DNA of 64,000 bases from Tricholoma matsutake (lineage: Eukaryota; Basidiomycota; Agaricomycetes; Agaricales; Tricholomataceae): positions 2,418,001 to 2,482,000 of the forward strand of contig AP026547.1 in assembly GCA_026075535.2 (NCBI GenBank), in the 5' to 3' direction. The position numbers and the translations under genes were made by a program. The notes beneath the pieces were generated by a model, which was not told the origin of the DNA, ran no database searches, and saw only the letters and a list, made by a program, of their open reading frames with translations. How positions within the stretch are numbered: position 1 is the stretch's first letter; each line of letters starts with the position of its first letter. Shown here in pieces: positions 34,360-44,099 of the stretch.

Positions 34360-35565
34360 TCATAGGCTGCTCCCAGCAGGGATAACGTTCTCAAGACCCT
34401 TGGGAAAGACACTGTTACTTCCCAAGGCAATGCTGACCAATGGATCTGGTGGAGGGGCATTGGCATTGGTGATAGGGCTAACAAGTGGAGCTGCAGTTGA
34501 GGATGAGATGCCTGAAGTGGTATGACCATGGGTGTTCGGGGCAGCCATGCTGTTGAAAAATGTTGAATCGGTGGTATTGCCTGGCAGTAAGTTTCTCCCT
34601 CCTGCCCATACCTCATCTGAAAGGACTAGCAGGGCAGGGTCAATCGATGTATCAGGGGTCTTCAACACTGCCCCCTGCCCTTCAGTCTGAATTGTGTGTG
34701 AGGCTGCAAGCAGCACTGGATCAATCATGTTAAGGGTGAAGCCTCAACCACTTGATCTAGTCGATGTCATTTGACGAGGTGCTTCCTCGACAAGTTGTTT
34801 GGCACTAGTCTTACTTGGAGCATCCGACGTAAGATAGTGCACTCTAACAGGGCTTCTGTGTAGAGTCATTCAGGTTCATGCACTAAGGGGCTTCCTTAGT
34901 GGTTTCGAGTAAGTCCGTGAGTTGCAAGTTAAGGCCGTAGAATGCCTAGATCTAAACTAAGGACATCCCTACTACAAGTTGCAGTACTTATACTAGTAGG
35001 AAGGTCCTTATCGTCCAATTGGAAGGGTAGATGCATATCAGGTATGAATATAAACAATAAGCCTCATGCCTTGCATGAGGTGTCCAATGTCATGGAGTGC
35101 TGCGGTGCAGCATGTCAGGGAACAATAAGAGATAAGCCTCATGCCTAGCATGAGGTGTCCGATGTCACAGACCTCATGTCAGGGGGCTGTCATATCACAG
35201 CATGTGTGGGAATGGGTTCGGGTGCATGGAGTCACCATGCATCAAGGATGCCTTCCATGGGAAGGGGATTGAATGCATGCAGTCAGCATGTGTTGTGCGT
35301 GTCTGGTGTCAAGGGCATGCCACAGGCATGAGTCAAGGGGTGCCTCCTGTCTGGAGGGGATCATTGGGTGCATTGGGTTCTATGAGTTACAAGGAAAATT
35401 GTAACAGATCACCTCATCGGGCACCGTCACCCCACCACCACTCTGGTTTTCACCACCCCAGTTGCCAATACCATCAGGAACTTGTGGAACCTCGTCAGGA
35501 TTCAGTTTTTGTGTGTTGCATTGTGCTTTCACTACCAAAGTCTTGTCAGCCACTTTACCTATCAA
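34360..35565 (-). pseudogene. Unidentified minus-strand coding fragment split by a solo LTR
   Basis: The upstream part 35565-35407 reads to VTVPDEV, and the downstream part 34727-34360 continues IDPVLLAASHTIQTEGQG to a stop. Removing the LTR (34728-35406) and one target copy joins the two in frame as VPDEVIDPV. The protein is rich in Ser, Pro, Thr and Asn without a recognised domain. It may be the tail of a transposon-associated protein; the 5' end is lost near 35565. Confidence 0.45.
34728..35406. repeat. Solo LTR (TGTTAAGGGC family), copy 2
   Basis: 679 bp, the same ends as copy 1. The flanks are AATCA and GATCA, one substitution apart. Restoring G in the left copy recreates a CpG (ATCGATCA), so the mismatch is explained by CpG decay. 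Confidence 0.8.
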
Positions 35566-35866
35566 TCATGGATATTTTTCTCACAAAAAAAACGATTCAC
35601 AAAGCTTGTAACACAGCAGGCAGGGCAAAACTTTCCCAGAGAGAAAATGTGGAGAAAATGTGGAGAAGATTACACTTTTTCATGTAGCAAACAAGTAAAG
35701 AAAAACTGGTGAAAATAAGTTATTTTCTCTTTATTTTCTCTGCAATCTGCCTATGGGAAAATATATCATTTGTGTGGAGAGAAAAAAAGAGGAATATGAA
35801 GTGAAAAGAACTTATTTCCTCTTGATTTCCCCCTGATTTTTTCCTAGAAAAAAAAAGTTATATTTG

Positions 35867-36356
35867 CAGTTCAGTCTGGTTTTTTGACCCCCAAGAGGGC
35901 AACCATGGACTGCAACCAGTCCAAACTGTTGTTCAAACTTGGAGGACCGCAACTGAACCAAGTAGGACTGGTCCTATTTGGTTCAGTTGCCCCAAAAAGA
36001 CCGGTTTTGACCGGTTTTACTACTATTTTTACAGTAATTGAACCTGTATCATTTGATACAATGTAGCTTACCTATGTGACTTACTTGGGCCCATTGTGTT
36101 GGCTCAGCTCATTGGTCCCATTGCATCAGCTTGGCTAGTTTGCTGTTTGTTGCTGTTGGTGCAAGAGCCATTGGAGGTGGGGGCTGACTGGGCGGTGGTG
36201 GTAGAGGGAGGTGGGAGGCAACGGCATCGAGAGTGGTGGTGGTGGTCAACAAAAATGTTGATCAACAATGATTGTTGATGCATCTTGAACTTGCACATGA
36301 GTCACGTGATTTAAATAAGTACGGTTAGATAATGCAATTGTTTGCACTTACTGACA
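35867..36356. repeat. MITE-related remnant and mixed repeat
   Basis: 35873-36030 resembles the GGTCTGG/GGACCGG-rich interior of the MITEs at 180 and 4579 (TCTGGTTTTTTGACCCCCAA, GACCGGTTTTGACCGGTTTT). 36096-36356 is a diverged copy of 38900-39146, sharing GGTGGTAGAGGGAGGTGGG and CATCGAGAGTGGTGGT. No gene is seen. Confidence 0.5.
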
Positions 36357-36435
36357 ATGGCTCTGTGGTGTAGTGGTTAACTGTGCTATTTATGCTTGGT
36401 GACAAGGCTTGGGGTTCAATTTTACTCTAGCATAT
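36357..36435 (+). other. tRNA-like (SINE-type) head
   Basis: GGCTCTGTGGTGTAGTGG resembles a polymerase III A box, and GGGGTTCAATTTT, about 40 bases on, resembles a B box. The acceptor stem does not pair, so it is not a functional tRNA. A second similar unit lies at 39147-39230 after the same upstream repeat. Confidence 0.4.
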
Positions 36436-36477
36436 AATTTTTCTGTAGTCAACTGAGCCTCTGCTGTGCATCCACAG

Positions 36478-37912
36478 TGATAGGTCCACCTTGTCATTCA
36501 AGCTCAGAAAACAAATCTAGGATCATTGTCGAAGCTTTATGAGTCTGAACAGACCTCTACAAAGCTCTACAAACCCATATGAACCCCTCCAAAGTTCTAT
36601 GAACCTCTACAAAGTCATGAAAATGCTTCAAAAATCTTCGCAACACCTCAAACAATGCTTTGAAATTCTTTGCATGCCTTCAGCCACCGTAATACAATTC
36701 CCCTGACCTTCATACAGCTCAGAATATACACTTGGAACATCATTGATGATGTAAGGGCAAGACCCTACAGCAACAAGAGGAGACTCAATCAGAGAGAGAA
36801 GGGGCACTAAAGCATGGCCAGTGTATTGCTGTAAGCAGAGGAAATCCTAATAATAATGAACTAAAGAAGGGTCACTACTCCAACTGTCCAAGATAAGGCT
36901 GTAGCCAAATGATAACAAAGCTAGAGTAATGTAATGGAAAGGAATGTAGGAATGAGTCCATGACTGATATAAACATAGGAAGGGGCTGGGTACCCTACCC
37001 AGGGGTTGTCCCCTTACAGATGAATTCCAAACCAGTTTTGAGCAATATTGCACTGATTTCAGGCCACGAACAAAGTCCAAAGGAACTTCAAAAATCTTCA
37101 AAAAACCTCGAACCTCGAAAAACATCTTCGGACACTGTATTTCCTATTTGAACAATCTTCGGATGCATGCTGGACACATGGGACACTATCTCGAGTATAT
37201 TGAACACATTGTGACCGCATGTACATGCATACAATCTGCTCAAAGCAGTTTCCAATGTTTTATGCAATTTATAACAAGGACAGTCCGCTTTTAGCTATTC
37301 TTTCTTATTATTTCTTCATCATGTGTTACATATATTCACCCTTTCTAGTCTCACTTTATTGTTCTGATATACTTCTATTGTCTTTTGCCTCGAGTTTTCC
37401 ACATGTTTGCCTCATGTTCTCTAGCCCTTTTAGGTAGTTTCTTGATTTTATATAAAAAGATGTACTAGATACAAAGAAAAACAGGAAAGTCATTGTCTTC
37501 CTCCCAGATCACAGGGATTTGAGAGTTCAGTTTAGTTTTATTCAGTCCAAACTTTGGTGTTTTACACTAAACTTCCTCGAAATTCCTCGAAATTCCTCGC
37601 ATTATGCTATTTTTGCTCTCGTTTCCCTTGTCTCACCTTTGCTTTGCTTCTACTACTCGTCTAGTCCCCTGATCTTGCATCCACATATTTGCACACTCTG
37701 AATTTGTCGATCTAGCCACGAAATTCTCTGAAATTCCATGAAACACATTCTTTTAGCTTCAAATTGCTTTGACAAGCAGTCCTTTTATGACTATTTGACG
37801 GTCGGTCTGACAGGTGACATCTAGAGGGCCTCGCATCCTTCCTCTGACCTGTGTTATACCATCTGAAGCCATTTAGTAGGTTTTGTTTGGGTTTCTGGGT
37901 TGAGCATCATCA
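36478..37912 (+). repeat. Solo LTR of the TGATAGGTCCACC family, interrupted
   Basis: Aligns with 707-1846 from TGATAGGTCC to GAGCATCATCA, except for a 269-bp solo LTR at 36750-37018. No internal region adjoins it, and no clear target duplication is visible. Confidence 0.75.
36750..37018. repeat. Nested 269-bp solo LTR with GATGA duplication
   Basis: TGTAAGGGCAAGACC to TTGTCCCCTTACA, flanked by GATGA at 36745-36749 and 37019-37023. The related LTR at 707 has the empty site (TTGATGAGTTCTG), confirming a single insertion and the duplication. Confidence 0.85.
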
Positions 37913-38142
37913 ACGGACTCAACTCAGACTCCACAAAAGTCCATGCGGACTCTGTAGGAGTCCGAGCAACTGCTATACAGGACATTTGAGCCAAGTGAGT
38001 GGGTGCCAGTCTGTGCTAGTCTGTGTGGAGTCCAAGCTAGTCCATGTAGACTGGCTCAGAATACATGGGGCACAGTAAAGACCTCAAAAAGAGTGTTAAT
38101 AAGATATAAATGAAATGAGAACAAAAAACGAAATGAACCTAT

Positions 38143-38176
38143 GGCCCAAGAGACATCTTATGACATCTCTTGGGCC
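38143..38176. repeat. GGCCCAAGAGA hairpin
   Basis: Eleven-base perfect arms at 38143-38153 and 38166-38176 around a 12-base loop. Same outer motif (GGCCCAA) as the hairpins at 5491 and 38774, with different inner bases. Confidence 0.6.
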
Positions 38177-38773
38177 TTTTTTTGGGTTTCCCCCCCTCCC
38201 CCGCCGTCTCATTCTCATCATTGTCACCCCCTGTCATTGTTGTTGTCCCATCGTCATTGTTCCCCCATGTGTTGCGCTGGGCCTCCTTGTTGTGGTCCCC
38301 CTTCTTGCATCATCATCATCCCCCCCCAGGAGTTGTTGTTGTCCCCCTTGTTGTCATTCATTGTTGTTGCCCATCATTCCCCTGTCATTGTCGTTCCTGT
38401 TCCCCTGTCATCATCCCCCCCTCCCCTTCATCATTCCATCTCTGTTTCGCTGTCCCTCATAGTCATCATCCCCCCATTGTTGCTCCCTACTCCATCATTT
38501 CCCCTCCGTTTTGTCATTGTCATCATTGTCCCCCCCTGCTCCCCCGTCGTTGTTGCCCCCCCCCCCTTTCATTGTCATCGCTCAGCTCATCGTTGTTTTG
38601 TCATTGTTGTCATCCCTTTCAGTTTTTGGCTGTGTGGTGTTGTTGTGTGGCCATTGGTGGGGGATAGGTGGGCATGGAGGTGTCATCCCATGGTTATTAC
38701 ATAGGTAGAACCTAAAAAACAAGATTAAACATTAGTTAGTCGAAAAAAGAAAAGAGAAAAAAAACACTACCTA

Positions 38774-38806
38774 GGGCCCAAATGATGTCCAACATCATTT
38801 GGGCCC
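38774..38806. repeat. GGGCCCAAATGATG hairpin
   Basis: Fourteen-base perfect arms (38774-38787 and 38793-38806) with a TCCAA loop, next to the A-rich repeat. Confidence 0.7.
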
Positions 38807-39146
38807 AATACGGTTCATTATAACATAGTTAAAACCTAAAAAACAAGATTGAAAATATTAGTTAGTTGGAAAAACAAAAAAGAAAAGCAAAAAAATAGTA
38901 CCTAGGGCCCAAAGTTGAATGGCCCATTTGTTGCATGCTGTTTCCTGTTGCTGTTGGTGCAGGCAGCAGGAGGTGTGGGAGGATATTGGGTGGTAGTGGT
39001 GGTAGAGGGAGGTGGGTGGCACTGGCATCGAGAGTGGTGGTAGTGGTGGTGGTTTTGATTGATAAACAATGATTGTTGACACATTCTTGAACATGCACAT
39101 CAGTCACGTGATCCAAATAGTACATGATCTATGTGCCCTTAATATG

Positions 39147-39230
39147 GTAAGGTCTGTTAGTGTAATGGTGACACGTCTACACCATTTAAGTTGGATGATG
39201 GATCATGCATGCGGGTTCAATTTTCAGTAG
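39147..39230 (+). other. tRNA-like (SINE-type) head, second copy
   Basis: GGTCTGTTAGTGTAATGGTG resembles an A box and GCGGGTTCAATTTTC a B box. It is preceded by the same CAACAATGATTGTTGA and GTCACGTGAT sequence as the copy at 36357. Not foldable as a normal tRNA. Confidence 0.4.
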
Positions 39231-39531
39231 TTACATTATTTTTCTAATATAATAGCATTCTATTCAGACTGGCACAGACTGAGCTCAGACTGGTTTCAGT
39301 CCTAGTGCTTGTTGATCTCAGTCCAAGTAAAATGTTCAGAATCCACATTAGTCCACATGGATCCATGTGGACTGTCACCTGCTGTTTCACTGCTAAAATT
39401 GTTCATTGCATGGATTGCAAATCTATGTGGAGTCCATGTGGATCCATGCAGAGTCCACGTAATTCCATGCAGATCTGCATGGAATATATGGGGGAGTGTA
39501 AAGACCTCAACATTTTCGTGAAGATTCTATC

Positions 39532-40947
39532 TCACTGGCCCTGACCAGAATGTAATTGCATTAAATTGTTAATACACTTTTGTGTAGTGCATAGCAGCCC
39601 ATCAAGGTATTCTACACTTGACTGATCTGATAGCACTCGAATATCTTCATACTTCCTGAGGATTTCATCAAGATGTTCAGCCATACCCACCATATGGACA
39701 ACTTTGGAGATGGCGGCATGGAAAGCAAGGTAACGTGGGTCAGGAAGTGGGAGGTTCTCTGGGCCGAAGGAAGTGAAGGCCACCCTGGTGCCATCTTTCA
39801 CAATCCCTACAAGAATTATGAAGCTGGACAACGATAATGAGGCTGGCCTCACATACCAGGCATGAAATAGTCATTTGCCTTCCTAACAATGTAGCTGTCA
39901 TTCATACCCTTTGCAGCATAACAAGATGTCAATCAGTGTGACATAACAGAGGAGCACTCAGTCAACATACTGGGACAGCCTCAAACCACAGATGGAGCAA
40001 TCCAAATGATTTATGCAGGAGTGTGTCCAGGGTGATGACATTTGTCAAAGAATTTATATAATCACCACTTAACTCCGTAAATTCAATGTTCGTGAAAGAC
40101 TTGATGACCGACCAGATCGTGCATTTCTTGAAGAGCTGAATATCAAGTAAATCACCGGATAAAAACAAGAAAGTTACTTACATACTGTTTTGTTGGTGTC
40201 CACACTCATCAAGGAGAATGGAAGGATGTGAGCGGCCTCAGTTATAGTGGCCTCATCGATGGGATCAAATTTTTCCTTCACACGGGGAAGTGAAAGCGAC
40301 GAATAATCCCACCGACGCGTTGCCACACAGCGATAACCATCCCGGTGAAGACTCTAACAAATATGAATATAGTTGGTAAAATGCAGAGCAGATGTGAGCC
40401 AAGACGTACATATTTCTTTAGCGTTGTTGGATCCCTTTTCGCAGTTTCGAGATCTATAGCAATTGCGTTGGCCTCCGACTTGATTTCCGGGTCTCGAGAG
40501 GGATGAAACGAAACTTGGGGTGTCCGCCCACCGGCTTTCACTACATAGTATTGAGAACAAGATGGGGAACATAAGCAGGGGGAACATACTGGGAAGCAGA
40601 AGGCCTGTTTTATAGAACTCCGCGAGTTGGTCAAGACCATCCGACTGTTCTGAAGCATCGATGATATCCGTAGCTATGACTTCCACACCTTCTACTGTCG
40701 GTGCATTTGCGAGGAGAGCATTTAGAAGGCAGAACGCGAGGCTATCCTTTCGCAGGCTTTGCAGCTTTGCGCGTGCCGCCGCTTCAACATCTGACATGGC
40801 GGTCGACGGTCCCACAGATGGAGTGGAGATAGGACTGATAGGAGACTTCGGATAGTCCTTTTCGACATTAAGAGTTGAACGGGGGGCTGATTTTTTTTTC
40901 ATGGTATCTACAAGACGAGTTGAACGGCGGACTGGATTTTCTTCCAT
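39532..40947 (-). CDS. HNH-type nuclease-domain protein, six exons
   Basis: Exons on minus: 40947-40590, 40540-40410, 40353-40186, 40135-39971, 39908-39857 and 39806-39532. Introns are 49-62 nt with GT-AG ends, and phases agree at every junction, giving 382 codons. A basic N-terminus (MEENPVRRSTRL) precedes a helical region; exon 2 has GGRTPQVSFHPSRDPEIKSE; exon 3 carries HRDGYRCVATRRWD and EAAHILPFSL, the usual core of fungal HNH domains where the His is the likely metal-dependent general base. The C-terminal exon has LPDPRYLAFHAAISKVVHM, characteristic of this protein group. An ATG ten codons upstream (40977) is an alternative start. No lesions are seen. The biological role of these proteins is unknown. 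Confidence 0.85.
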
Positions 40948-41025
40948 GTTGAGGTGTAAGGTTGAAGTACTGTACACGTTCCAATGCCTTTCGAAAAGGT
41001 AGCAATGGGGATGAGAAGAGGATCG

Positions 41026-41509
41026 CGATGCTGTGTGAACAATGGTGGTCTCTGGTCCGTGCGCGTCAAATCACGAGGTTGTTCTCACCAATTAGGCAGT
41101 TGTACGATGAGCCTATCATCAATGCTTTTCGACAGGAGCAGTGACGGATTCACCACCCTATAACTGTGGATAGTCATGCATTCATGTCTTACTATCAACA
41201 GGACCTCGTCTTCGTATTTGTGAAATTTCCCGGGATAGATACCTCGAAGAGTTTCAAGGGAAAACGGTTCCGCTTGACCCAAACCACATCCGCAGCCCTT
41301 TCCCCGCCCCGTTCCTAATCCAGGAGATGCGTACAAGGGGATTTCACCGTTGGCACACTGATCGACCAATCCTCCTTCTGTTGCATCCCACCTATACTCT
41401 TGTTGACGACGATGATGGCGGTAGAATGGCAGGTTTTGAGGCTGGAGGTCGTTCTAGCGTCGTGTTAGGTGGGAGTGACGGGACCAGCTGGAAGCGCTGG
41501 GGTGACAAG
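41026..41509 (+). pseudogene. Unidentified host gene fragment, cut by a copia element
   Basis: CpG-rich coding-like sequence. One frame gives EKRIAMLCEQWWSLVRARQI up to 41144; after a possible intron ending near 41200, another gives DRYLEEFQGKTVPLDPNHIR and GFHRWHTDRPILLLLHP up to the copia LTR at 41510. I do not recognise the family. The 3' part is missing or displaced by the insertion; whether the gene was once functional is uncertain. Confidence 0.35.
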
Positions 41510-41886
41510 TGTTGGGATCCAAGGCGGCGACACCCTCTGGCCGCCGAATCGGACCCTTTTTGGACTTCACGCGCTTAACGCGCCCTGTATCATCGTTTCC
41601 CGGTCATCTATCACTTGGTACCCTTGTTGAGCACATGTACAGGTACGTACCTGCCACTCTCTGATTTGGTTAGTCTGTTCCCATTATGGTCTCTACATAT
41701 GTACGAGGACCTTCCGTATTTTCCCCTCAGTGCTTCGTTCACGCACTGAGGTGAGCTTTCCTATCTATGTATTACCATACCTTACTCATGCACCGTTGTA
41801 CTTGTTGTAGCCGTCTCTTCTAGGTGATTTAATATACTTAGTGCTTCGTTCACGCACTGAGCCGTCTCGTCTAGGCTTTTCTATCA
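41510..41886 (+). repeat. 5' LTR of the second copia element
   Basis: Probable start TGTTGGGATCCAAGG and end TTTTCTATCA immediately before the primer-binding site. It holds two copies of GTGCTTCGTTCACGCAC, a hairpin (arms GTGC/GCAC extended by CTCA/TGAG in the first copy). The left boundary is not confirmed by a partner LTR. Confidence 0.6.
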
Positions 41887-41898
41887 GGTTATGGGCCC
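41887..41898 (+). other. Copia primer-binding site (initiator tRNA-Met anticodon region)
   Basis: GGTTATGGGCCC is complementary to GGGCCCATAACC, the anticodon stem-loop of eukaryotic initiator tRNA-Met. Priming by a half-tRNA of this kind is known for copia elements. It starts directly after the LTR. Confidence 0.75.
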
Positions 41899-41931
41899 TG
41901 CGCTCGCTATCTAGTATACTGAATTTTAGCA

Positions 41932-43330
41932 ATGGCTACTACTCCTGTCGCTGGGCCTACGACGACTGCACCAGTGGTTGCTGCTGCGACCACAACCACT
42001 GCGCTCACGACGACTGACATCCTTCCCTCTTCTGTGCCGAAACTCCTGCCGACTGGTCTAAATTGGACTGCCTTTTCAATCCGTTTTCAGGAGGCTATTG
42101 AGGCGAAGGGCTTCTGGGGCCATTTCGATGGCACGGTTCCCCGTCCTACAGTCTGCCACTGGTGAGGAAGCCGCCGCTGCGCTGTGGGAAAAAAGCGATC
42201 CGCAAAGGCTTTGCTCACTCATCGGATTCCCGATTCGACACTCATCGGATTCCCGATTCGACACTCATCGGATTCCCGATTCGACACTCATTCGTATTCC
42301 CGATTCGACACTCATTCGTATTCATAACAAGGCACTCCTTAAAGAACGTTGGGACCTTATCGTTACCGAATTCACGGAGAAGGGCGCGTTTGACCAAGCC
42401 GACCTTCGTGCGCGTTTCATGCAGTCCCGTTGCCCCGAGAAGGGTAATGTTCGCGAGTTTCTCGACACGCTTCATGTCAAGAAGGAGGAGTTATCTACCT
42501 ACGAGGTCGTTATCGATGACAAGGACTATCGATCCACTATCATATCTTCTCTCCCTCTCCACCTTTCCAACTTCGCGTCGAACTTGCTTGCTAGTGCGAG
42601 GCTGTATGCGTCGTCGAAGACCGTGGACCCAGATACTCTGATCACCCTAATTTCGGAGGAGTCCGAGCGTAATGTGATGATCCGCTCTCGTCGTAGTGGG
42701 AAATCATCCAGGGGTGAAGAGAAAGACGAGGCGATGGCCGCGTCATCGTCCAGTGGGAAGGGGAAAGCTTCAAAGCAAAAGCCGCGTGGCGTTTGCTGGA
42801 ATTGTGGCGAGAAGGGGCATTACAAAGACAAATGTCCCAAGCCAGACAAGTCTTCGGAGAATAAGGACTCGCCGAAGAAGAAAGCCACCGCGAACGTGGC
42901 TGAGGAATCTGATTCAGAGGAAGGGGGAGCTTTCTTCGCAGAGGAGCTCTTTGATGGGATATGCCCGAGTTGCAATCTGTCTCAGACTCGGATGACGATT
43001 CTGATCTCGATTCCCAGTGGCTGGGATACCGAGGAGTTATCCGAGGTTGACAGTAGCAAGTGTGGCTTGCTTGTCGATGTTGACTCGGACTCGGAAGCTT
43101 CTGACCTTGACGACCTGGAGGAATTTGCAGCGAATGTTGAAGTTAACAATAAAGCTGCTGACTCAGCTCGTGCCGAAGTCTATGATTCGGGCTGTACCAG
43201 CCACATAACCCCCTACCGTGACGCAATTGATAATTTCGTTGAGACTTCCCCTAGGCCTTTCCGAGCTGCGAACAAACAGTGTTTTCGAGCAGTTGGAAGG
43301 GGCGAGATGCCTGTAGACGTACAGTCAATT
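41932..43330 (+). pseudogene. Copia gag with zinc knuckle and partial protease
   Basis: ATG at 41932 opens a Thr/Ala-rich leader and LNWTAFSIRFQEAIEAKGFW, then the frame shifts near 42155. The second frame (from about 42098) carries EEAAAALWEKSD, ERWDLIVTEFTEKGAFDQAD, the zinc knuckle CWNCGEKGHYKDKC near 42798-42840, an acidic stretch, and the protease motif YDSGCTSHITPY near 43180. After MPVDV (about 43325) the sequence no longer resembles copia. A 23-bp tandem repeat at 42226-42300 sits inside gag and changes the frame. Confidence 0.75.
42226..42318. repeat. 23-bp tandem repeat within copia gag
   Basis: TCATCGGATTCCCGATTCGACAC is repeated three times, followed by two 24-bp variants with TCATTCGTATTC. 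The unit is translated as RIPDSTLI in one of its three frames. Three 23-bp units make 69 bp, a multiple of three. Confidence 0.8.
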
Positions 43331-43455
43331 GCATTTACTCCTCACAAATCTTCATCTTGCTCCTTCACAACAACGCGAGGCTCAAGGTCGGGCGCCACTC
43401 AATCCTTAGCGTCTTACTCATGGGAGCGAACAACTATCTATTGGCACATTTTCTA

Positions 43456-44096
43456 GCTTATACTTCTTCATAATTCAACCGCCTCATTCCTTCTGCAAGA
43501 TAACATATAATCCAACAACCTTCATTACCCTAGAAAGTATCTAACTCGTTCGACAAACTATCATTTTCTTCTATTCAAGGCTGGAGTTGAGCACACGTCC
43601 CTCGTCTATTTTGTGGGTACACATGGAACTGTGGTTGACTGCCATGACTCATGCTGGATTACCCTTGAACGTCCACTCATTACCGAGACTGTGACAGGGC
43701 AGAGCCAAAGTCACAGGCTGGCGGAGGAATGGAGCAACTGATCGATAAAGATATTTCTGTATCCAGCCATCTACCTGTTGTGATTTCCAGAGATATCATC
43801 AATTGCATCGTCAGACAAACTCTAGGACGCTATCCCACTTCGTCGACGTGGTACAATGTCGTCTGCCCGACTTGGGATGGGTATTTAACAGACTTGCGAT
43901 CTGCATTCGTCGACCTACTACGATTCGGATGTTTTTCGCTCTATAACGACGTCTTCTGACACTGTTGCGGCCTAGGCGAAAAGAGAATTTTGTTACTAGT
44001 ACCACAGGTCAACTGGTCACACCCATGAATTGATTCAGTTTCATGCCTTTTCAAATTCTATTCATGAGTTATATCTCGCCTCTAGGTCCCGGTACT
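43456..44096. other. No recognised gene
   Basis: CpG-rich sequence with short open stretches on plus, for example HTSLVYFVGTHGTVVDCHDS near 43600 and a 76-residue frame at 43729. These could be the displaced remainder of the gene fragment at 41026-41509 or a small unknown gene; there is not enough to decide. Confidence 0.35.
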
Positions 44097-44099
44097 ACT

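Larger units (their letters stand above)
37913..39531. repeat. Repeat-only stretch with minisatellite and dispersed elements
   Basis: Contains two related units with GTGGAGTCCA-type short inverted motifs that end in AAAGACCTCAA (near 38068 and 39492), a TTGTTGTCCCCC-rich minisatellite (38190-38640), two A-rich CCTAAAAAACAAGATT copies (38709, 38834), and a second tRNA-like head. Long open frames across the minisatellite are shadows of low complexity. Confidence 0.5.
41510..43455 (+). mobile_element. Ty1/copia element, 3'-truncated
   Basis: Left LTR (41510-41886), initiator-Met primer-binding site, gag and the beginning of protease, then similarity ends near 43320-43455 with no right LTR. The sequence is CpG-rich, unlike the other retroelements here, which suggests a recent or unmethylated insertion that later lost its 3' half. 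Confidence 0.75.

Noticed and set aside
36357..36435. Functional tRNA gene.
   Set aside because: Box-like motifs are present but the acceptor and anticodon stems do not pair; a SINE-type remnant is more likely.
38115..38704. Pro/Ser/His-rich proteins up to 187 residues.
   Set aside because: Minisatellite shadows in three frames with no credible start or splice context.
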